Shown here: positions 33,736 to 46,500 of the stretch, piece after piece
Layout: each line of letters opens with the position of its first letter
Numbering within the stretch: position 1 is the stretch's first letter
Origin: Tetrastigma voinierianum
Lineage: Eukaryota > Streptophyta > Magnoliopsida > Vitales > Vitaceae
Length of the DNA: 64,000 nucleotides
Assembly: GCA_016808115.1 (NCBI GenBank)
Contig: JAEQBH010002358.1
Location: 434,001 to 498,000, forward strand
Reading direction: 5' to 3'
Made by a program: the position numbers and the translations under genes
The notes under the pieces: generated by a model
Databases searched by the model: none
Seen by the model: the letters and a program-made list of their open reading frames with translations, nothing else
What the model was told of the DNA's origin: nothing

Positions 33736-35170
33736 TTTTCTGGGTTTAGCTTTGGTTGTTTAGGTCATAACTTTTATGTCCGAACTCTGATTCGGGTGTT
33801 CTTGGACTCTATGACAAGTTCATGGAGTCAAAAATCTAGCCATTAGCCATTCAAAGGGAAATAGGTGTCAAGATCTGTGCTGAAAACTGAGTGTTGTACT
33901 ATGTACGTTAATTGCTATCAATATGGTGTTTCAAACACATTGGGATGTAATGTGTTGTGCTTGAACACAGCCATTTCTGGCATGTAGCAGGTCAGAGGAT
34001 CGATATACTATGTCTTAGCCTAGAATATGAATTACACTACTCGGGCTTAAATAATGGTTGGAATTATGTTAATACATGCTTGAATGATGTGTTGACATGA
34101 ATGAACCGGCTGATAGAAAAGATGTAGTGGTATGCTTATGATGTGATCGATTGAATATGTAAATATTAACATGACTGCATGTATGTTAAATATATAAATG
34201 TCAGGTGCATTATGACATGAGGTTCATAGCACATAGTGTACGGCGGTAGAAAATGTCCAAGGAGATCTTCATACATTGGTCATGGTCGAGAGCAAAGGGC
34301 ACAAATTGCATTGCATTGATGCGGTAACACCAATATCACATGAGAGGATACGTACTGATTTTGACATTGCACAAAAATGAATTGTAGTTTCAACGGACTG
34401 TCAAATCAGTTCCACAATTAAATGAAAATGGAAATGAAGTGTCATGAGAAGTAGGGGATAGATACTCCCCCCGTGAAAAACCCAAAACCTCGGTTAGACA
34501 ACATATCCACCGTAAGCCTAAAAATGTCGGAGGGTGTAAGAGACCCGATGAGACCTTTAAAAGTTCTCCGCGCCCAAAAGACACGAACCAACAACATCAC
34601 ATAGACTACAAAGTTGTGAGATGGGAGTCGGGACTCGACTATAGTATTGATTTCACTGTACTGTATCGTGGGTCGAAGGTTGACCTGGTACTTGAGGCAT
34701 GTAGAGTGTCGTCTCATACATGCATGAAGATTTTTTTCCATGATAGAACAACATGTATGCACGGATTGGTTATTGGTTTGACTGTGAAATGTTCATTTGC
34801 ATGTGCACCTAGGTGGGAATAGCCTTGTAGATTTATCTCTATCGTGTTAGCTCACCCTGTCAGGACCCCTTTCTCAAAGTACGTGAGAAAAGGGGACGCA
34901 TCTACGCCTCCTAGAGGCCGGGATTATGGTGTCGGGCCTGACCGTGGGCTCAGATTTATTTATTTATATTAGAACGAACTAGTTTTCATATATGTTTTGT
35001 ATTAAGAGTGATGTAATAACTCTTGATTTATAGAAATGTATATCTGAAACCCATGGACGAGTATGGATGATGGCCCTATTAACTACTTTATCAAGTATGG
35101 GTCTCATGATATGAGACATTACTGTGTTTTCGCAGTTGACGGTCAACGGGACCCTCTAGGCCTTGGGGGT

Positions 35171-35405
35171 GTCACAACCGAGCATACGCTTGCTTCAACC
35201 AAATGGATGATACAAGGTTATGCACCAACATTCAAGAGCATCTCGAGCAAAGCATTTAAGTATGGTCACACTTGCTCATTGCCACATCTTTTGTTGGCAT
35301 GGGAGATGTAGTGACAGAGGAGGCCTTCCAATGGGTTCTTGGTCGCGGCAAGATGATTAGAGCTTTAGAACTCATTGGTAGGGTCTTGAATGACATAGTT
35401 CCCAA
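35171..35405 (+). pseudogene. TPS exon 6 remnant
   Basis: It reads TEHTLASTKWMIQGYAPTF, then after a one-base frameshift near 35290, VGMGDVVTEEAFQWVLG and RALELIGRVLNDIV. This is the KW...GYVPT and VGMGD block of TPS proteins. The 3' end is altered just before the Copia LTR, and no donor site is recognisable. Confidence 0.85.
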
Positions 35406-35427
35406 TGCAGGCACGAGGATTCTTTAA

Positions 35428-36063
35428 TGTTAGAACTCAAAGGCTTTGATACATTAGAATATCAATTCAATAACACAAAGATAAAAGTAATAATTCATAT
35501 AAAAATGCTCAAGGGTTTTAATATGTTCAACCAATTATACTCATATTTGGATGAGAGAGAATCTCTCCACTATTATGAAAACAAAGTATAAGATTATAGT
35601 ATCAAAGTATTGTAACGACTAAGAAAAAAAATCACTATTCTAAAAACATAGTACAAGATTGGAATATTATAGTATAACGATGACTAAGAAAAAATTATAA
35701 AACCATAAGATGCTTCACAATACCAAAAATACTACAATACTCAATCCTCAAACCCCATCCTCTGATTACACACCAAATAGTCTTTACAAACTCATATCTC
35801 TCTCTATTGTAATCTTTTTCTCTGAATCAAGAATATTTATAAGGATATTTCTAAATGATTTCCTTATTCTATAAGTAAACCTAATATTACAATAATATAA
35901 CAACTCATGACCAAGAATATTTATAGGAATATTTCTATAAACATTTCTTATCTTATAAGGAAACATAATATTACAATAATATAACAACTTAGGAATTGTC
36001 CTATAAAATATTATTTACAAAAATGAATTATTAATAATTAGGAATTTGAGACGTATTCCAACA
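35428..36063 (-). mobile_element. Copia-type solo LTR in TPS intron 6
   Basis: On the minus strand it begins TGTTGGAATACG and ends GAGTTCTAACA, about 636 bp. Inside, an ~84-bp direct repeat (35828-35911 and 35912-35990; CAAGAATATTTATAAGGATA against CAAGAATATTTATAGGAATA) duplicates a TATA-like region. Flanks TTTAA and ATTGA do not form a clear target duplication. No internal coding sequence adjoins it. Confidence 0.6.
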
Positions 36064-36189
36064 ATTGACAATGTTTTTCTCAATAAAATTTCTGTAAAAA
36101 GCTGTAATATTCTACTAAAAATCATTTATTAGTTGTGTTTTTAACAGATCTAAACCCACTTTTGTTTGGGGGTATTTCTTTTTGTGCAG

Positions 36190-36485
36190 TTTGAACAAAG
36201 TAGAATGCATGTTCCTTCAAGCGTTGAATGCTACATGAAGCAATATGGTGTTACAAAACACGAGGCTTATGATGAGTTGAATAAGCAGGTAGACAATGCG
36301 TGGAAGGATATCAACCAGGAGTGTCTCAAACCTACACAAGTGCCAGTGCCAGTCATAATTCGTGCTCTTTATTTTACTTCTGTGGAGGATATTTGTAAAA
36401 ATAAAGATGCAGATGACACACCTACAAATGAAAATTGATGAAAGATCTCATTGCCTGATGCTCGTAGACCCTAGTGCCAATATAA
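36190..36485 (+). pseudogene. TPS exon 7 remnant (C-terminus)
   Basis: After an acceptor TTTTTGTGCAG it reads FEQSRMHVPSSVECYMKQYG, VTKHEAYDELNKQVDNAWKD, INQECLKPTQVPVPVIIRAL and on to a TGA at 36436. Beyond that, in shifted frames, MKDLIA, MLVDP and a final TAA at 36483 reproduce the normal LVDPVPI-type end. It is the least damaged exon: one long frame, then two small indels. Confidence 0.88.
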
Positions 36486-38739
36486 GTCGGTCAACAGATG
36501 CATGGTTTCTAGCTATTAGTGATGCTCTATACCTATAGATAAAAATAAATGCAAGTGGATGTTAAACATCATCTATACTATAAGAATAATAATCTTCTTT
36601 ATTAGCAAAGTTGTGGTATGTATTTTCTATATAAACAGAGTACTTCCTAAGGTTTGTTATCAAGTACTTATTTGAATAATTATCAAATTAGTCCACCATA
36701 TTATATTGTCTACTCCCAACCTCCTGCAATAATTGATCCATTTTTCTTTTTATCATTGCCGGTTTGAAGCAGATTTATATTCCTTAACTCTTCTAAGGGT
36801 GTCTGGACAGAGATTTCATTATTGGTTCTATGGTTACTAATATTGGCCTGCTATCAACAATGAACTAGAAGTTAATTAAAAACTATCAAATGGATATCTG
36901 TATAGTTTACAATCAACACCGTGGTTGTAAGTCTAGTATATAACTCCTCAATGCCGTTTGATCATAAGATAATATTTATAAAAGTACGAAAAAATAAAAA
37001 GGAATTTATACGCAACTTTTCCTTTATATTTTTAACATTTGGTATGAAACTTCTGCTCACTAGTGGTTGCTTTATTGACTGTATAAACTTATGATTTAAT
37101 AATATTTTTTTAGAATCACGATTGTTGTTAGCTGGAAAAAATAGTGAGATTTTATTTTCTTATTATTATTATTATTTATTTTGACAGCTTATTCACTTTG
37201 TATTATAATATAGTATTTTTATATTTCTCATAAGTTATCTCTACTAGATTCAAAACCTGGACTAGTAGGATTTATTAGTACAATGATATTGTATCCATGG
37301 TTGAAACATCAGATATTGGGATTTTAACTTTAACACTTGTGTAGATCATGTTTGGTAAATATTTGATAAATAATTATGGAAAAAAACTACTTTACTCACG
37401 CAGTAGAAGTACAGGTCGTATTCCCAATTTAATCAATAGTTAACCAGTATGAATTTTATCTCTTCTATCTTTCAATAATAAGAATGATCTATAATGAAAT
37501 CAAATAATGAATAATCATATAAGGTTTTCTATCTTCTCCAGATATAGCGGTTCGATCAATTGGTTCAAGAACATTCATAGAAGAGAAGAATAACAATGGG
37601 GAAAAGAGAGTTTTTACTATCATCAATAATATTCCACCATTTACAGGTTTCACAGATGATCCCATGTCCTCTATACAAAGAGTACTCTATTCACTATTGA
37701 AACCCTATTGTACTCTACCATACCCTCTCTCTATTCTCTCCCTTCTTCTGTTTCTGTTTTTCATTCGATAAACCAAAGAGCCTCTCCTTATATTTCTAAG
37801 TTAGAACACTGTAAAGATAACCACCCTTGTCTTCTCAAATACCTCAACCACTTTTCTCTAACTCCAAACCAGTTGGTATTTATCGCCTATGCAAGTATCA
37901 TAACAAGATTCGAACCAATCTTCACAATAGCACCGACCTTGGATATTGTATGCTTTAGGTCAAAGGGATCCTAAGACTTTAAAACATGTTTAGTAAATTA
38001 AGAGGAGCTCATACTTATATAGTTCTTAAAACTTTTCCCTTTTCTAGTGTGAGATTTGACAAACTAAAACCTCCATATAGGCATAAGTATCACAGCCACA
38101 GATTGAGGCGGCTAAATCACAACAGATAAATATCTTTGTTAAGCCAAACAAAACCCTTATATTAAGGTTGAAGCTTGACTAAGATATCATTTGTAATGAC
38201 ACGCATTCAACCCGATATAGATATTATTTCTTCTTTAGACCAAAGACTTTTTTATAACTTTAAAACACGCTTTATTATTAGTATGAGCCTTTACAGAATT
38301 AACACGCGTTCCGTCGATGTGAATGTTACTCCATGTCAATCGAAGGGTCATTGTTGTTGGGATAAGATTCCGCTGGACATGACTCATTAGGACTAGAGGA
38401 TAGGCGCAACATTATTGAAGTTAAGAGTCAAGCATCATTGACAATAACCCTACAATAATAACCACACCCCGCCCAAAGAAAATGCCACTTTTCCAACTGT
38501 TGTTTATAAGACTATGAAGACAATGTATAGGTGTGACATTGATAGTCAGAGTCGTTCATTACGATAAGAACATGACAATATTAATAATCATACTCCATCC
38601 CCATCAGCCTTTTCAACTTTATAGTAAGTTTTACAAGAAGTTGTACAAATATTAATATGAAGATTTCATGTCAGTTTGTTGTTTAAGAGACATTTAAATT
38701 CTAAATCCGTATCATACTATTAGAAAACTAAATTTAAAG
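36486..38739. other. Intergenic AT-rich DNA
   Basis: About 2.2 kb without a supported gene. Frames at 37708 and 38175 have no recognisable motif. CACGCAGTAGAAGTACAGG near 37398 and TTGTTGGGATAAG near 38351 recall Copia LTR edges, but no pair can be made. Confidence 0.4.
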
Positions 38740-39850
38740 GGAAGGTGTCTCTGAAGTACACCTATCATAATATCAAAAAATTTAATACAGCTGTTAAATG
38801 TGTCTTTTGAAGATACTTTAGGTATGATTTCACAAAATTCAATATACTAAAAGTATTTTTTTAAGACATTTTCACAAAAAAAAACTCTAGTCTCATTTGC
38901 TCTCAACTTTCTCTTATAGTCACTCATTTTTCTTAAGCAATAAGAGGTGATTTGTAACCATTCTCAGCCTGAAATCACTCATCTATACCTCTTTTTATTA
39001 ATCTATTCTGTAACAAAAATGGTTATTCAACGTACATTTGGGTTTTATTTTGTTTTTCGTGGTTTCTTCGTCTTGTTGTGACGTTTGAATTTGTATCATT
39101 GTCTTGTTGTGATGTTTGGTTTTTTATGGTCTTGTTATGACGTTTTATTTATGTGCAAACAATTTAGACGAACAAAACATTTTTTATCAGACAATGACAC
39201 CAAATCAGATTATAAGCATATTCAATCAAATATAAACAATAAATCATATTATGGTTGTTAGTATGTTGTAAAATTAAAGTCATAGGTATTCTAGTCACTA
39301 TAATATTATCAAATATGTAGGTTTTGAGATGATTAATTATGTTAATAACCTATGCTATATTTCATTCTTTATAGTTTTTAGCGATTTGGTATCTACGTTT
39401 TTTTCGATGTATTGTTATTTTGAATTAATAAAATTATTTTCTTAAAAGGAAAAAAGAGACATTTTCACAATTCCCATACCAACAAAAAATTAATTTAGTC
39501 GGGATGTCTCTTAATGAGACACTTCCCACAATTTCATAAAATTTAATATTGAACAAAAGATGTCCCTTCTCGGCACCTAATGATTTAGAACATTTTAAGA
39601 TTGAAGTTGAACAAAAATTGTATTTGTTACTAAAAACATATTTTGAGAACAAAAATTGCATTGTTAGCAAAGACATCTTTTGAAGGGACATTTTCCATAA
39701 TTCTACAAAATTCAATATTCTACTAAAGATGCCTTGAATGAAGAGATACTTAAAAAAAAATTTTAAAAAAGAATTAATTTATACTAAAAGTTTTTCTCAA
39801 GAGGTATTCTCCATAATTCCACAAAATTCAAAAGTAAATGAACGATTCTA
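38740..39850. repeat. Dispersed ~60-70-bp repeated motif cluster
   Basis: Phrases of the type GACATTTTCACAATTCCCA, CACAATTTCATAAAATTTAAT and CATAATTCTACAAAATTC, followed by TACTAAAGATG, recur at least five times (near 38810, 38870, 39455, 39520, 39690, 39810), some at ~65-bp spacing. They alternate with variants of AGACACTT or GAGACA. No coding sequence. A MITE-like or tandem origin is possible. Confidence 0.5.
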
Positions 39851-40017
39851 AAATATTATGACAACTTCCTGTAACCTTCACCTATCAAGAGCAAGAACAT
39901 GTCAGTCTCTAGATGATCACTTATATGGATCTATTATCATAGCCGGCACATCATAGTCAGGGGAGAAGCAAAACCTGTTATCAAGCAAGATTCATTTTGA
40001 TGGTACTTGAAGAATAG

Positions 40018-40616
40018 TGTCTGATAGATCCTATGGGTACCATGGGCTTGGGCCCAACTACTCTCGCTAACAGGTCCTAGCCGACTAAGGACCACAGGAT
40101 GACGGCCTAGTCTACGAGCCCAATCGTTCTCATTTACAAGTCAAGCCTATACATACATCCCCAACCGGGTAGGGCATATACCGCCTAGTTACTATCTCTC
40201 CTGGCCGGGTATCATCTTTAAAAAGGCATTTGGGTGACATCTCCGAACAAGTATAAGTCACGCTCATAACCACCCTGAGGGTGGTCAAACATTTCTTGAG
40301 GCATAAAGTGCACGATCAAGATATCTAAATGAAGAACAGTCATAACTACGAAAAAAAGCTACTAATTTTATCTTTTTATTTAAGAGTTCCTCACTTTCCC
40401 ATGGAAAAGGACGCTTCCTTCTCGAGATAAAAAAGCAGGAACATAGTGCTAAAAATAGATTCCATACTAAAAAAGGGGTTTACTACTCACGAACAAGTCT
40501 AACTTGTTATTAGAGAGGCAAAGGCACACCAATCGTCAGTTTTTATTTGTTTTGCAGACATTCGCTTAACTGCCCATGCTTCACGATCTCAAGGTCTTGC
40601 AGTTCAAGAGATCACA
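40018..40616 (+). repeat. 5' LTR of the Tat-type element (left boundary approximate)
   Basis: It ends GTTCAAGAGATCACA directly before the primer site. The start is placed at TGTCTGATAGATCC because of its TG, but the right LTR is outside the window, so this is a guess. The LTR contains a perfect 17-bp palindrome ACCACCCTGAGGGTGGT (40269-40285). Confidence 0.45.
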
Positions 40617-40617
40617 A

Positions 40618-40636
40618 TTGGCACCGTCTTTGGGAA
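40618..40636 (+). other. Primer-binding site of the Tat-type element
   Basis: TTGGCACCGTCTTTGGGAA directly after the LTR. The usual form in related elements is TTGGCGCCGTCTGTGGGAA, so there are two changes, one of them a CpG loss. Confidence 0.7.
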
Positions 40637-40762
40637 ACGGCAAGCAAGAAATCTCATAGGCGATACGCTAGAGCTTGGGTACACCCAATCCAAAGTGATC
40701 TCCCATTTCCCGAAACTTTGGTAGTTCCCGTTCATCTCACCAAACCGTCGAAGTTTATTGCC

Positions 40763-42270
40763 ATGTCTAACAACCCAGCAAACCAACCTATCGAAGATCA
40801 GTTCCTCCGCTGGTGCCAGGAGATGGAGGTGAAGCAAGAGGAATAGGCCAAACAGATGGCCAGATTACGTGAGCACGCAAACCACTTACAGCAGGAGAAT
40901 GAATGCCTGCGAACCCATCTAGAGACTGACCGAGGTGAAAACTCGAAAGGGCCTATCCCTCCTGCACCCCCAGCTCTGCCAAACAAGGGTAAAGAGCCCA
41001 TCCTCATGGGAGAAAGTGATCCCCTAGCAGATGATGAACTATCTTCTTTCAGCTCTTCGCTCCTTGACCGCTCACCACCCCAGAACAACGTAGAGGTTGA
41101 GTCCAAAAAGAGGCCCCCGAGCCAATCCAATCGATCCGTTAGTGGTGAGCACCGCCGAATGCGAAGAGAGGCCAGTAGAGACAGACGCCATTTGGAACTA
41201 GCTCCCGAATATGTGCCCATTCGGCTCGGGGGTATGGCTCCTCAGTTTCCGCCTATGAATCACCCATTTGAGCAGCCTCCGTCCCGTATTTGGTTTCTTT
41301 TCCCGCATCTCATGTTAATATATGTCAAGCCTCCACCTCGTGGGCCTGATATCCTAAAATTATGAGCGCCAACTCCCCCCCCGGCCATATGCCTCATTTT
41401 CATGTACGATGGTCTTCACCATCAGACACATATGTTACATTTTAACCAAACAATGTTTCTAGGGCGTGAAATACCGCCTCTTGCGTGGGTACTCTTACAG
41501 TCTGGCGCACGCCTCGCCCTCGGTTCCACAAACCCCAAGAGATCTATAAACTTATTCCAAACATGTGGCAAAGGCCACTCAATACGGCGGTTCATTCCAC
41601 GAAGGAAGATCGCCTCCAAATATCCTCAATCAGAAGATGAATCTATCGAGATTTCACCGGGATTTTGATGCCGTCAAACAATTTGATATTAGAAAGATGG
41701 ATGCTATTTTGCACTAGCTGGCCGACTACCCCTTTCTTTCAATCTTCATCATCACCTGATCACCCAGCTAACATTTGAAGAGAACTACTGTAGATAAGTG
41801 GATCACACTAGGAGGATAATATCCGTGCCGCTCCCAGATGAACATAATCGCCGTATCAAAGAAGGCAAATTTCTAAAGGGCTAACTAACGTAAAGAAGTC
41901 AACAAAATCAAAAGCAACTTAGGAACAATGTGAAAAAAAGAGGGAGCCCCAATTAATTCTTTCTCTCACATCTCTATGACCGCTCCATCATCCCGATCAC
42001 CGATTTAAATGGCTCCTCACCAATGAGGGCGATCCGACCAACGAATCTCATCCATGAGGTGCGTGACACTAACGGGACTACGACCATGAAACACTACTAC
42101 CAAAGCCTAAAGCCCAGAAAATCGAGCACGGGTCGCACCTCGTAAGATACATTCTGAGTCGACCACAAACAACTTCCCCACCGCCAAAAGGGCAATTGTT
42201 GGTGTTGAACACCTATCCGAACCCAAGCCCACCATCAACTTCATATTAGGAGGCCCAACCAATGATCAAC
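40763..42270 (+). pseudogene. Tat-type Gypsy gag, decayed
   Basis: It starts MSNNPANQPIEDQFLRWCQE, followed by a stop (TAG) at codon 28 and then a long open stretch (40856-41365) with a coiled-coil-like part (LREHANHLQQENECLRTHLE) and a polar, serine/arginine-rich linker. The gag core appears in other frames: MYDGLHHQTHMLHFNQTMFL near 41402 and QSEDESIE near 41630. LGGPTNDQRF near 42240 is the usual end of the gag block before the protease. The sequence stops there because the Athila element starts; the protease continues at about 59440. Confidence 0.75.
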
Positions 42271-42284
42271 GCTTCGTCTATTTC

Positions 42285-43585
42285 TGTGGTTGAAAATTAT
42301 TCCCATTTATAATCCAATGTCACACATTATAATACTGGGAGTCCATGTCATTTCCATAGGGGAGTGGTTTCCTAGGTGATCCTAGGGATTGCTTTCCAAT
42401 GACCATACAGTAAACTGGGGGTTGTGGATGAGTCGAGGATTTATTAACCGATTGACTTAAACTATTGTAAACAGTACAATGATAGAATCCTTCGGCTCGG
42501 CCACCACCAACTAGGTAACACCCACCTTCACCATAATCTCATCTAAGAGCCACTGATGAATGGTCTTCGGCGGGGGATTTAACTTTTAAAAGCTTTTGTA
42601 AGACAGTAATAATTTGAAATGAGCTTCAAACGCTGCTCGATTTATTTGTTTGACTCTTAGTTTGCATGTGAGATCAAACACAACTCGCAAATTTCAGCAC
42701 ACTTTGCCATACGTTGTCAAGAAGATGCCAAACTAAGGTTTTAGAAGAATTTTCACAAGTGTTCGATATCGTACAAATCCCATTGAAGTACAAAAGAGGG
42801 ATTGAGGGTTGTTACCTTGAAGGGGGTGAGTTTCCACCTTTAGAACCCTACTTGAGGCTTAGAACCCACAGTTTCGAGAATCTGATTCATAATTCACTGA
42901 ACACTACTAGGTAATTGAGAATTGAAAATAACACTTCAATGGCAAGGTTGAGATATAAACATAGAAGCCCCTAATAAACACCAAGTTATATAACCAACTG
43001 AAAGATTACAAAAGCTTAAAAGCTCAAGATCAGAAGAAAACTAAGTACTCTACTATATGAAAACCCTGGAAAAATATGAGAAAACACTCCAAAGGTTCGA
43101 GCCTAAACCCTAGAATAAAAAACAACCTTAATTCTGCCCTAAAGTGGGCTTAAATACAATCCTCATTAGTGATCTCGAAGTGGTAGTCGAAAAGACGAGC
43201 GTGCCCTTGCGCCAAGATTGAAATTCGCTCAAATCCCAGAATTGCATGCCACTGCACAAGATGTGAACTTGTATCAACAATGGCCTGGTACTCAGCAGCC
43301 TTTAAAATAACATTTGCTTCACGAGGACAGGGCACCGTACCGCAAGTGGCACCGCACACGCTCCAGTTGTCCTTCACTCAGAACTACCCGGTGCCTCCTT
43401 ATGGAAACGAGAATTGACAACGATGATCTACAATTGTTCTTTGGAACCAAACCGCTATGAAATTGTGCATGGGACATCGAAAAACCTGCACACGCATAAA
43501 AACGATAGAAAAAGTCAAAAGCACCTATTCTACACAAAATGAAAGCAAAACATGAGCTGAGGCCAAACCCAAGATAATACACATT
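42285..43585 (-). repeat. 3' LTR of the Athila element (left)
   Basis: Matched to the right LTR by AAATTATTCCCA (42290), CACCAACTAGGTAACACC (about 42507 and 58439), TGAATGGTCTTCGGCGGGG against TGAACAGTCTTCAATGGGG, GTGAGATCAAACA, and TTCTACACAAAATGAAAGCA (about 43527 and 59369). It ends near GATAATACACA. Confidence 0.75.
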
Positions 43586-46500
43586 ATATCCTACACTTCA
43601 ACCTACATCTTGCTAGTCCCTAGAAAGATTTGTGAATTAGTAACGCCCACGACTATGAGGCTCAACAAGAAAGACGGCATCACAGACTCAGAGAGTATCA
43701 TGAACATGAGCATAGAGCTGATAGAGAGAGGTAAACACTGACTGAGCAGCCAACAGGAGAATGAACAAAATAGCAAACGGTTACAAACAAAGATCATATA
43801 AGGACCAGATTCAACAGGCCAATGAAATCACCAAACTACCACAAGGTGGTTCAATGACAGTTTTTCATCACAGATATGGTATATATGTTATGGATCGATA
43901 TGTACATATGTTATCGCAAGTAGTGTCACAAAGGCTAAAAGCCATCGACATATGCAGTATGTTAAGACTGGTTTACTTCACTAATATTGGGATCTTCATT
44001 AATTTGACATATGTTAAGGTTTCTTCACTTCATTAAGACTAGGTTAAATATATGTCAAGGTTGATTCACTATTCACAAAGTTGTATTTCGTATATGTTGG
44101 CTTATATATTATATGTCAAATTTGTTCGATATGTTCATGGTAGATATCGTATGGTGGTTATACCAATAACTAAACTCATGCCCAAAAAATTATGTACCAA
44201 ATTAAACCCGTTGTCAAATTAAAATCCATAATTAAAACTAAAAATTAAATCTTCATATATTACAGAACAAAATCTATATATCCAACTCGCTGGGTGTCCC
44301 ATCCAAAACATCACAATTCATTAGTCATTATAGTTTCCTTTATATCTCTTCGAAATTTATGGTCCCCAACTCAAGTTTGTTTGAACTAGCACTTCCTTCC
44401 TTGATCACAACAAATCTTTCATACCCCGAGATCAAGACACGAATATTTTCCTATTAGTTCTGCAACTAGACAACTAAATAACTTTTTTGGGAGGAATGAA
44501 TAAATACACCGCAACCATAAAGATTTAAGAAAACATCAAGGATTTGAAATTGGGATTTGAGAGAATTGATCTACATGCTACTAATACTAGCAACTTCACT
44601 GATTTTCTGTAAATAATTTTGGGCAAAACTTAAGATGAGCATTCCAAGCAAGAACGATATATATTTAAAATATAAAAAGCACTGCTACACTGCCAACAAA
44701 GTAATATCTAAAACAAATTTTAGCAAATAATTCTGGAATTTTTGAATATGCATATGGGAAGTTCATGTATGGATTGTGAACTAGTAAAGGGATAAAATAT
44801 AAGTTGATGTGCAATCTTAGACTTTAAATATATTTACTTAAAGAAGATAATGGAACACGCCTCTTAAGGTATGGCTCAAGTGGTATGAGCTGGGGTTATA
44901 GAATGGTTCTAGGTTTGAGTCTCCACGTGATAAAAAAATACAAAAACACATTTACACATAAAAAAATATACACAATAGAATCTTACATTTTTATGAAAAA
45001 TCCTTCCACCCCAAGTTCAATCTCCATCATCTTATGAATTCTGGATGGACTACAATACAACAGGAACTAAACCAAATGTCAAGACTACTGCAAAAGCTCC
45101 ACCAATCAAATCCAAGAACAAGAATTGATAGAAACCTTTTCTTATGAACAAGAGGGTTGCCATCTGGCAAAACACTAGTCCCCTTCCAAATGATAATATT
45201 AATGATTCTATCATCACAACCTTCTGACCAATGGCAATATGACCATCAAACACAAAATAACCTAACAAATGTAGCCATAAGCTAAAAACTTCCTACTGGG
45301 GACTTGAATTTAATCTATGGGTGAATTTTGTGGAATGCCTGTAAACTTGCTCATCCCCTTCATTCGCTGTTCTTCGGTCTCAGCAATCAAACTCACTCAT
45401 CTGTCTCACCTTTATCCCTATAGACAATCAAAGCCTGATTTGCTGAAAAATACAAGAACTAAAAAAAAAAAAATCTTCATCACCCTTGAAAGAAAAAGGA
45501 AAGAAGTACACATGGATATGCACTTTGTGTCATATTTTCTATTGTCATGGTTTGGAAAATGAAAAACCCCAAGGAAAACGTCAGAAAGAAAATTGAAAGA
45601 AAGAAAAAGGTAAAAGAAAACAATATTAAAATAAATTTTCTTGTTTGCTATCTAAGAGAAAGTTTAAAGGAAAACAGGCGAATCTATTTTATTATTATTT
45701 TTCACTTCTCACCACGTTAATAAATGTTTTTTTTTCTTATTCCATATAGTATATGCATATAAAATGTAAAAGATACATTCACATGACTAAAAGGAGAGAG
45801 TATACATGACTGGGGAATAAAAATGTAGTTTGGTGCATAACAACCTTTCCTTTCCTTTTCCTCTTATTTTGCTCCTTAATTTAAATAGTAGTAGGAAAAT
45901 ACTACCATATTCTTTCCGTAGTATTTTATTTATTTTTCCTTTATTTTCTATAGTCATCCAAACTAAAAATGATTTTCCATGGTATTTTTTCCTTCCACAT
46001 TTTCTAGAACCAACATAACCTTAGTCTCTTACTAAACAGAAGATGCCATGAACAGTAATAGGACAGTTACATAATTACCATTCTACTCTAATCATCAATC
46101 CACTACTCCAAAAAGTAAGCTCCAACTGAGGATTAGAACGGTTTTAGAGAAATATTTCATTTTTAAAAACAATATTTAATCCTTGTATTTTTCTTGTATA
46201 GGACTTAATACCCTCCATTATCATCACTTTTAATAGAACTGTGAGAGATTAGTTAATGGTAGTAGTATTCTAGATAACACCTCCATAGCATATTTACAAT
46301 ATGGCCTTATTTTGGGAGGCTGTGAAGAGTTTTTTCACATACTTACAGGGTATTATTCCACAAACCAAAGAAACATAAAGAAATTGAAGTAGGAGTAGAA
46401 TTTTTTTCTTCCTCATAAATGCTCTAACAAGGAAAAATGAATCACACTTAGAAATCTTTTACTTTCTATATTCTCAAAGCAAACAAAGAAAACTCATATG

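Larger units (their letters stand above)
32329..35170. mobile_element. Retroelement-like insertion filling TPS intron 5
   Basis: The intron is about 2.8 kb; TPS introns here are normally around 100 bp. The DNA is non-coding and LTR-like: GCCATGTGGCACTTG near 32683, a CTCACCCTGTCAGGACCCC segment near 34855, and an end CTTGGGGGTGTCACA directly at exon 6. I see no polyprotein. It may be a solo LTR or a LARD with its right edge at or inside the exon 6 acceptor, since no clean AG acceptor remains next to exon 6 (the nearest is TTTTCGCAG near 35136). The left edge is undefined, perhaps near 32530. Confidence 0.45.
31899..36485 (+). pseudogene. Terpene synthase (TPS-a-like) pseudogene, exons 4-7
   Basis: Four consecutive exons of a class-III plant terpene synthase gene are recognisable in order, with intron positions as in TPS-a genes: exon 4 (31899-32113), exon 5 (32187-32328), exon 6 (about 35171-35405), exon 7 (36190-36485). 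Intact family members are cytosolic sesquiterpene cyclases of about 550 residues that use farnesyl diphosphate through Mg2+ bound at the DDxxD motif. Here exons 1-3 (the RRx8W and N-terminal domain) are missing, exon 4 has stops including one inside DDxxD, and exons 5, 6 and 7 each carry frameshifts. Intron 5 is stretched to 2.8 kb by retroelement-like DNA and intron 6 contains a Copia LTR. Substrate and product cannot be inferred. TPS genes are strongly expanded in grapevine, which is one reason for the suggested host. Confidence 0.88.

Noticed and set aside
45050..45268. Hydrophobic 72-codon minus frame as a membrane protein
   Set aside because: Short, no homology recognised, AT-rich context inside an Athila element; a captured gene fragment remains possible.
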